A stretch of 35,695 nucleotides of DNA from a virus, in IMG/VR virus record IMGVR_UViG_3300043449_000807, positions 1 to 35,695 of that record. One strand, given 5' to 3'. The position numbers and the translations under genes are program-made. Position 1 is the stretch's first letter, and every line of letters begins with the position of its first letter. A model generated the notes under the pieces. It saw only the letters and a program-made list of their open reading frames with translations. It was not told the origin of the DNA and searched no databases. Positions 12,019-19,900 of this stretch are shown piece after piece.

Positions 12019-13488
12019 TCAGGCAGAGCCAATAAAGAGCGGGCCATCTACGGCACATGCAGCGATGACCGTCCCGTCGTAATTGATGCCGATGTCTGTC
12101 CAGAGATATGTGCTGCCGAGCCCATCGACGTTTACGTTTGTCCACGTCAGGCCGAAGTCAGCCGAGAGGAACAGGTAGCCGCCGTATGTCGCAGCAGCCA
12201 TGACGCGGCCGTTTCCTGACACGGCGCAGGTCAGATATGGCGAGCCAGCGCCATACTTCGTCCAAGTCGAGCCGCCGTCACGCGACACCTGCCACCAGGT
12301 TGTCGTGCTTTGCGATGTCGCGATGACGTATGTGCCAGACCAATCGCAGGCGACTTTCGAGAACTGACTGGCGAACGAATTGGCGCAGACTTCCCAATGC
12401 GCGCCGCCGTTGAGGGAGCGATACATCTTGTCGAGCGACCGACCGGCGAACATGACACTGTTGTTGAACGAGGCGCAGCAGCAGGTAAAAAACTCATACC
12501 AGGGCAGAAGCCCAGTATCCTTGCTTTCCCAGCTTATGCCGTTGTTGGCCGAGAAATAGATCAGGTTGCCCGGATTGGCTGTCAGGATGGTCCTGGAGCC
12601 GTCCTTGGCGATCTCAACGCCGTTCGTCTGGTTTGTCGTCCAAGGACGCGGGCTGGCGACCCAACTGGCTCCAGCGTCAAACGACGAGTAAGTGTATTGC
12701 CTGTCGAGCGGATAGGCGGCCATAAGGTTGCCAGCCGCGTTCATTGTAACGTTGACCCAATTATCTGCTGACACAGGCATTGTCAGCCAGTTGTTGCCCG
12801 TGTCAGGCGACAGATAAACTTTGGAGTCGCCGCCGAACAACGAGCCGCCGCGTCCTATCAAGATCAAATTGCCAGCGGCATTCAGATCGACAACGCGGGC
12901 GTTCAGTATGCTTTTCCGCCATGTGTAGACGAGCGGCGGAAACGGATCGGGCGGCGTCGGCTGGACTCCGCAATGGTCTTCCCCCGGCGTCGGGTTATAT
13001 TCGTATGAACCGGCCGTGCCGGCATTAAATCTCGATGGCCGTATCCGACTGCAAAACATCGGGCTTGGCACTTGATCCTGCGCGCCGGCAAAGTGCGGCA
13101 AGATGTGAGCCGGATTAGCAAAGCCGACTGCGGCAGCAGTTGACGAGCCTGCACCTATGAAGCGAGCTTTGACCGGGCTGACAGCGATTGCTGTGCTTCT
13201 GCCGGAAGCAAGTCCGTAGCCGTATCTGTTCGGGTCAACCGTTCCTGCTACCGTTGATGTGCCGGCGGACGATCCAATGCCTTGTCTTGCCGTGACGCCA
13301 ACAGCAGCAGCGGTTGACGTTCCTGACGCTGACCCAGCGCCAGACGGCGATCCGCTGTTTGTCGTCGTCCCGAGTGGCTGAAAACCAATAGGCGCAGAAG
13401 CTATTGCGCCGCCTGATTGCGCACTTGTCGTGACGGCTACGGCTTCTCCGTCGCCATAGGCATATTCGCCATAAGCGCCGTCAGCCAT
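12019..13488 (-). CDS. Asp-box beta-propeller tail protein
   Basis: A 489-residue protein. Residues 1-125 are low-complexity Gly/Ala/Ser/Thr with repeated xSTAxAVG-like units (near 57-64, 76-81, 97-103, 115-122). Residues about 190-489 carry six Asp-box (BNR) motifs, SxDxGxxW, at 227, 269, 313, 358, 402 and 442. The 40-45 residue spacing marks the blades of a beta-propeller, as in sialidases and Ycf48-like proteins. It most likely contacts a host surface glycan. I see no catalytic sialidase set (no clear FRIP and Tyr/Glu pair), so binding is more likely than cleavage. ATG 13488 has GAGG upstream. Confidence 0.82.
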   Translation of the reverse strand: MADGAYGEYAYGDGEAVAVTTSAQSGGAIASAPIGFQPLGTTTNSGSPSGAGSASGTSTAAAVGVTARQGIGSSAGTSTVAGTVDPNRYGYGLASGRSTAIAVSPVKARFIGAGSSTAAAVGFANPAHILPHFAGAQDQVPSPMFCSRIRPSRFNAGTAGSYEYNPTPGEDHCGVQPTPPDPFPPLVYTWRKSILNARVVDLNAAGNLILIGRGGSLFGGDSKVYLSPDTGNNWLTMPVSADNWVNVTMNAAGNLMAAYPLDRQYTYSSFDAGASWVASPRPWTTNQTNGVEIAKDGSRTILTANPGNLIYFSANNGISWESKDTGLLPWYEFFTCCCASFNNSVMFAGRSLDKMYRSLNGGAHWEVCANSFASQFSKVACDWSGTYVIATSQSTTTWWQVSRDGGSTWTKYGAGSPYLTCAVSGNGRVMAAATYGGYLFLSADFGLTWTNVNVDGLGSTYLWTDIGINYDGTVIAACAVDGPLFIGSA

Positions 13489-13563
13489 CCTTGCCTCGTT
13501 AAGTTTACATTGCGTCGCGAGTCAGGCCGGCGTAGCCTTACAGTCCCACCACAGGAGCAACCG

Positions 13564-13905
13564 ATGTTTAGAATTGCGTGCTTTTGCGCTTTTACGCTTG
13601 TTGCAAGCGATGCGTTTGCGTGCATGGGATCGTTCGACAAGCTAACTGCCTATCTAAACTCAGATAAAACGTCGAACGAACCAGCGTGCGCAGATAATGC
13701 AAGTGACTGGCAAAAAGACCTAAAAGCAGAGCGTGACAAATCACGCGAAGAACTGAAGCAGTCTTCACGCGAACTTGACGCAAAATTGCAGGCTCAACGC
13801 GATTACGACCAGCGCGATAGGCTCGCGGCTGACGAAGACCGCCGGCAGAGCATGATCCAAGGCCAGATGAACCAACTCAACATGAACACAGTGCCGCGTT
13901 ACTGA
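13564..13905 (+). CDS. Exported coiled-coil protein, moron candidate
   Basis: A 113-residue gene on the opposite strand to all its neighbours. ATG 13564 has AGGAG at 13552-13556. The N terminus (FRIACFCAFTLVASDAFA) is a signal peptide with cleavage at AFA/C19, or a weak lipobox at AFAC. The mature protein has a short Cys-containing region, then a highly charged helix (KAERDKSREELKQSSRELDA) predicting a coiled coil in the periplasm. The base composition looks more AT-rich than flanking genes. It starts divergently from the propeller gene and its stop overlaps the end of the 2417-codon gene. No family is recognised. It is a likely lysogenic-conversion gene. Confidence 0.7.
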   Translation: MFRIACFCAFTLVASDAFACMGSFDKLTAYLNSDKTSNEPACADNASDWQKDLKAERDKSREELKQSSRELDAKLQAQRDYDQRDRLAADEDRRQSMIQGQMNQLNMNTVPRY

Positions 13906-16900
13906 CGTTCTAATCCTTCGTCGCTGTAACGGTTCATCTTCAAGGTAATGGCGTCGTGGATTAGCTGCGGATATTTTTGCAGCATAGTCTCACGCGCCGC
14001 CTTGCGGGTCACGTCAAACACCTTCTCGATCACGTCCATCTTCTGAAAGTCTGGCATCCGCTCATAGTCCGGCGAGTTGATGACCTGATCGAGTTGCATC
14101 TTTGTCAGACGGCCGGCGATACGCGCATAGTCGTCCAGTTGTTCCGGCGACAGTTCGACGTTCCTGATCTTCTTGTCCACCGGCGACTTGCGGACGTTCA
14201 GGCGATACATCTCGCGATTGACCGGATCGTTGTTCTCCGGGCTCTGATAGATCGCCGTGCCGGCTGTAAGCTGTTTGTTGGCGATAGGCTCGCCCCACAA
14301 GTCGCGGCGCGGAGCCAGATCGCCGGCCGACCACGGATACTTCGACTTGAAGGCGTCCATGATGGTGCGCGCTTGGCGCGAATAAGGATCGGTCGCGCGC
14401 GTGATTTGCGACATGCCAACTGACGCCGGCGCAAAAGACGACAGGAAGTTTCTGGCCCAAGATGCGCCATACTGCTTCGGGTTTTCAATCGCCCGGAACA
14501 GTTCGGACGGGCCGCGCATAAAGCTCTCTTCAAGGATGTTGTGAGAAAACGCTTCCAGCAGCGCCGCGCCGGCTTCCGCCATCTCTTCCTTCGTGGCTTT
14601 CTCAGCCACCTTATACATGTCAGCCGCGACGCCGATCAGCAGACCGAGCGCGCCGAGGCGGTGATAGCTATACCAGGTGTCGCCAATCTTGACCGAGTAG
14701 GGCTGAATGCCGAGGCGTTCCCAATTACCCTTTTCCTCGCGATCCTTTGGTCCGCCGCCTGTGATCGAACCTTCCATGACGTAGCCGGCGACAGCCGCCG
14801 AGACGGCCGTTCCCAGCATGATCCGGCCCATCGCCTTGTCCTGGGCGTAGGTGCCGTTCTTGCCAGACAGGTCAGCGCGCATGTCAGGCGAGAACAGCGC
14901 CAGTGGCGTGCGCTGGCCAAGGGACTGCTCGATGACGTTGCCGGTGATGTGGACGAACGGATCAATAAACTTGAGCCACGGAACGCCGAGAACCTTCGTA
15001 TTCGTCAGGCGCGCCAGGTTGCGGGTGAACTCGCCGCCTTGGCCCATCATCGTGCCTTCGGTCGCCGCTTCTCCCGCGCGCTTAATCATCTCCAGGTCAG
15101 GGTTCTTTTTAAGCTCAGCGACGCGCTGGGCGAACGCATCGCCTGTCAGACCTTCCGCCGACGCGCGGCGATAGGCTTCCGCATTCAATTCCATCGCGTA
15201 GAAGTTGACGCGGTGGAAGGCGTGGATCGCCTGAATGAAGCGGCCCGGCACGCGGATCGCAGAGCCAAACGGCACAACCGGCACGCCCTTGTAGGCGATG
15301 TCGGGAATGACGCCGAGCGGCGACGTGTAAAGGCTCCACAGCGGAGCGCCATCGACGCCCTTGTCGAGCAACTGACCGTAAGCGATCACCGCGTCCTTCA
15401 TGCCACGGATCGCGCCGAACATGTCCGGCATGACGCGCGACAGCTTGTAGGTCGGGTCCATCCGGTCGGGCTTGGCAAATTGCTGACCAGGCATAAGGCC
15501 CGGCAGGTTGCGCATCGTCTCGCCTGGCAGCAGCGTTGTAACGCCAGTCCTGAATGAACCAGCGGCGGCCTTGAGCGCCGGCGCGAAGCCTTCGCCAAAG
15601 CCTTTGACTTGCGCCATCACCTCACCGAAATGCACCATGTCGGCGGCTTCGGTCTTGCGGCCGGCGGCCTGCATGGCCTTCCCGACAGCAGCGCGAGCGA
15701 CTGTCTCAGGTATAGCCCGATACATCGCAAGCAGATCGTTACCGACCATGTAGGTGGCGTGAGTAACTGGACCCGAGATAAGGTTGTTGATCCAGTATTC
15801 CAGAATATAGCGATGGAAACCGGGTCGATCCGAGTTGCGCAGGAAATTAGCCGCTGCTTCGGGATCGTCTAATTTTGACAGAAGATCGAGTTCAACTCTA
15901 GTCTGAAATAGCGTCCGGCCCGTATTCTCTTGAAAGAGCTTGTTTACGGCCTTGTAGTCCTTCGATCCGCTGATGTCGCGGAAGGAACGGCCGGCGCGGC
16001 CCCACTCAGCCGTCGCGCCTGACACGGTTTTCTGGATGTTGACCAGCCGGTCGCGCTCGACCGCGTAATCACGCATGGCCTGCCAGTCGCCTTCGCCGGC
16101 GGCTTTAGCGGCCTTGGCAAGCTCGACCACCTTGGCAAGCTGCTTCTGGAAGAGAAGGCGCATGGCCATGATCTCTTCCGCGTTATAGGCGCTGCCCTTG
16201 GCCCACTTGTCCACCATGCGCCACGCGCCTTCGTCGCCAATGGCGGTCGCAAGGTCATGGACCTGGCCATCCGTCACGACGCCACGGCGGTCGCCAATGA
16301 AGCCGTCGTTCTGCGCCGCGACCTCTCGGGCCGCTTCACGAAGGTCTTCCTCGTTGGTGATGTTCTCTAAGCGGATGTTGCCGGCTTTATCGACGAACTT
16401 GCCTTCTTTGGACGCGAAGCTGGCGCGCTCTCTTGGGACATATCCATTCCCATCGTTTCCTGATGATGCGCCAAAGCCTTCCGCCGCATTTTCACCGTTG
16501 CCGCCGCGCTGCGCGCCGCCACTCTGGCCGCCTGCGCCGCTTCCGGCCCTAGCTCCTTGTCCGCCGCGATCCTCTGCCATGCCTCGGCCGTCTGCATCGC
16601 TTCCTCCAAGCTCGCGGACGGATCGTCCATTTCGTTCGGCTGCGGCTGCAAGTTCATTCTTCACCTCGGCAGGAAGTTCTTTGACAAATTGGGCGCGCTC
16701 GTTGTCAGCCCTGTCAGCTTTTGCGCCGGCTTCGCGGTGCGTCGTTTTGACGGCTTCGGCCTCATGGACAGCGCCCAGGCTGCGGCTCGTCTTGATCTCG
16801 CCGGCGACAACCGTGCGGCGCGGCTCGGCCGACAACAGCCGGTCGAACACGGAACGGATTTCAGGCGTCAGTTCCGGGATGCCGTTGCGCTTGAGGCCAC

Positions 16901-19900
16901 GGATCGACTGATAGACCTCGCGCAGCCAGTTCGTGAAGCGCTCAAATACGCTGGCAAGCTCCTTCGACGGTGCAACGCCATCGTAGATGTAGCGCTCAAA
17001 GCCTTTGGCGAACTTCTCATGCTGCTTGCGCGTGAACTCGGCCTGACCGCGTTTCCAGCCCACCCAATCCTTGACCGTCTCCAGATCGGCTTTGACCTGG
17101 GCGGGGGCTTCGCCATGCGCGGCGTCGCGAGTCAGTTCTTCAAGATACTGGTGGCCGCTCTCATGGATGATCGAGGACGGATCGGCCTTCTTGCCCAGCC
17201 AGATTTCGCGCGTGCGGGTGTTGTAAGCGCCTAGGCGTTCTTCATTTCCTCGGCGCTGTTCGAAGACCTCACCGTTTCCTCGCCCGCTTTCAGGCTGTCC
17301 AGCGCCCGGCTCTCCAGGTCCGCCCCCGACTTCTCCAGCTCCTTGTCGCCCTGCTTCTGTCCCGCCAGCTTCATTGCGCGACCCATCGCCAGCGCTGCGG
17401 GGCTCGAAAAGGTTTGCCTGATCGGTTGATCCGCCATTCTCTTTGCCTTTCTGTGCCGCAAGGGCTTGAACGTCTTCCGACCGAACCGGCGTCAGGTCGA
17501 AGGCCAAGCCTTCTTGGGCAGAAACCTTGCGCGCTTCCTGCGCATAAAAATTGACCCGCTCTGCGATGTCGGCAGCGCTTGCGGCGCGGCGGCCGGTCGC
17601 ATTGTAGAACATCCGCATCCAGGCTTCGACGGTCGGATTGAGCCTATCGAAAGCGTCTTGCTGCGCCAAGAAGCTATCCAGCTTGACGCCCTTGGAGCGA
17701 AGATCGGCCGTGCGCTTGACCGCTTCCATAAGCTCCGGCGTCAGGTCCATGTCAGCGCGGACCAGGCCGGCTTCCACATCTGCGCGCAGCTTCGCCCATT
17801 TCGGGGCAGCCGATGTCAGCGCATTCGAGATCGACTTGACCTCATCGCTGGTCGCTTCCGCGATCCGGGCCATCAGGCTTGCGTCGCCGTAGGCTTTAGC
17901 CAGGACGGCGTTACGGACGCGCGCCAGACCTTCCGATGACAGGCCGCCTTCGGCCGTCGTCATCATGCCTTGCTCGGACTGCGGCAGACCCTTCACAAAC
18001 GCCTGGACGAAGCCACGGTTCTTGATCGCTCCAAGGTCGTCCGGGTTCTGGACGAGATCGAGCGTTTCCGGCGTCAGCATCCGCGCGTCGGCCATAGCGC
18101 GCTCGCTGGCGGACATAGCCAGTGTGGCGGATTGGTTGGCCTCGACGGTGAACGCCTTGCGCTGTTCCGGCGTCATTTCCGTCACGCGCTGACGGATAAG
18201 GACCGGCTCTTTGTATTTCGATACGTCAATGCCCTGGCTGGCGATCCAATCGCGGTAGCGCTGGGCAGCCTGACCGTTCTGACGGTATGCCTCGCGTATC
18301 GCCATGACGCGACCGTTGCCGCTTTCGACCATGTTGTCAGGGCCGACGATAGGAGCGCCACGGTCGGCCTCAGAGGACGAGCCAAGGCGGTTGGGATCAA
18401 GCCGAGTGGCAATGTCCCTGATCTGACCCTGGCTGGCTGCACGGTCGCGATTGCGCGGCTGGAGCGCCTTGTCGTAGCCGGCGTCGGATGACGTGAGTAG
18501 GTCGGCGGCTTCCACCACCATCGGCTTCACATCGACGGCCGTGCCATTCGCGGTCGTGACGCGCTGAACAATCGGCGTGGGCTCGTCGGGCTGGGCGGCG
18601 GGGGCCGGCTCACGCAGGTTTTCTGTGGCGGAAAGGAAGTCAACCTTTCCTTCTTTGGAGACGCCTTTATGCGGCTCGGAAATGTATCTCTGACTTTCGC
18701 CGTTGCTGTCCGGCTTGCCAAGAAGGGTGAGCGATCCGTCCTCGTTCTTGCTGACGACAAGCAGGTCTTTAACGAACCCAACGTCAACAATGTTGCCCGG
18801 CGTCCAGTCCTTCTTCGCTCTAGCGCGATTGGGGCTGCCGCTGCGCAAGCGATCCCATTTTACAAAACCAGGTGATTGGCCGGCTTCTTGAGCGTTTGCG
18901 GCGAAGCGCTGCCATTCAGAGCCCATATCAGGCGCGACTTCCTGCGCAACCGGATATTCGTCCGACATCGCTTCCTGGCGCATTTTCTCGCGCAGGGCGG
19001 CCATGTCAGGTGCTTCTGGCAGGCGGCCGGGAACTGTCTCCTTCGGAGCGCCTTCCTGCTTCTCCATCAAACCGCGAACGACTTCGGCCAGCTTGGCGTC
19101 AATCGGCTCGCCATTAATCGTGATCTTCTCGCCTTCGGCCTTCGCCGCCGGCGCGACGTGCTCGCCAAGCATTTGATCGAAGACGTTGCGGCGCAGGTTC
19201 AGCGGGAGCGCTTTGTCCTTCTTGCGCGCGGCAACCAGCTTGACGCTGTTGTCGTCAATCGCCTCGATTTTGTAGCGCGTATCGTTCAGCGTGATCGTGT
19301 CGCCAGCCTTCGGGCCGGCGGGCTCCGGCGCAGGCGGTTCGGCGGCCGGCGCAGGGGTGGCCTCCGGGGCGGGTTGCGCGCCAGCTTCCGGGGCAAACGA
19401 GACTTCGCCGGTGACTTCCGCAGGAGCTTGGGCGGCATTTTCTGTAGTAACAGGCGCGGCCGGCAACTGACCCGGCTCGACCTTCTTGGCGGGCTCCCAC
19501 GACCTGATCTGCGAACCTTCGGCGTGGTAAAGCTCCAGCGGCGAACCGAGCTTGCCTTCAAAGCGACTGGCGCGGCTGATGTAGCGGCTGGCCGTAAGCT
19601 CACCGTATGCTTTCGCCTCTTCCTCCGGCCGGCCAGCCTCAAGGGCGCGCTTCGTAGCTTCCGCTGCAATGGCCTTGCGGTCGGCGGTGTAATCGGGCTG
19701 TGCGGCCTCCCCAGTGGCGGCTTCCGCAGGCTTCGGCTCCATGACGAAATCGCCACGGCCAATGCCAATGGCGGCCCGGCGCTTGGCTTCTGTCAGCTTC
19801 GGAGCCAGGTCACGCAGCGCTTCGTCGGCCTTCACCAATTCTTGACGATGGCGCGCGGTAAGGTCGTTGTCAGCGCCTTCCGTTTCGGCCGCTTCCATCG

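Noticed and set aside
14541-15557. A 338-codon plus-strand open frame antisense to the C-terminal part of the giant gene
   Set aside because: Arg/Ala/His-rich, no family features; codon-bias shadow.
19286-19768. A 160-codon frame in the same +1 frame as the accepted nested candidates
   Set aside because: Composition is Arg/Pro/Ser-rich and it lacks a good Shine-Dalgarno, unlike 17231-17437 and 16367-16657.
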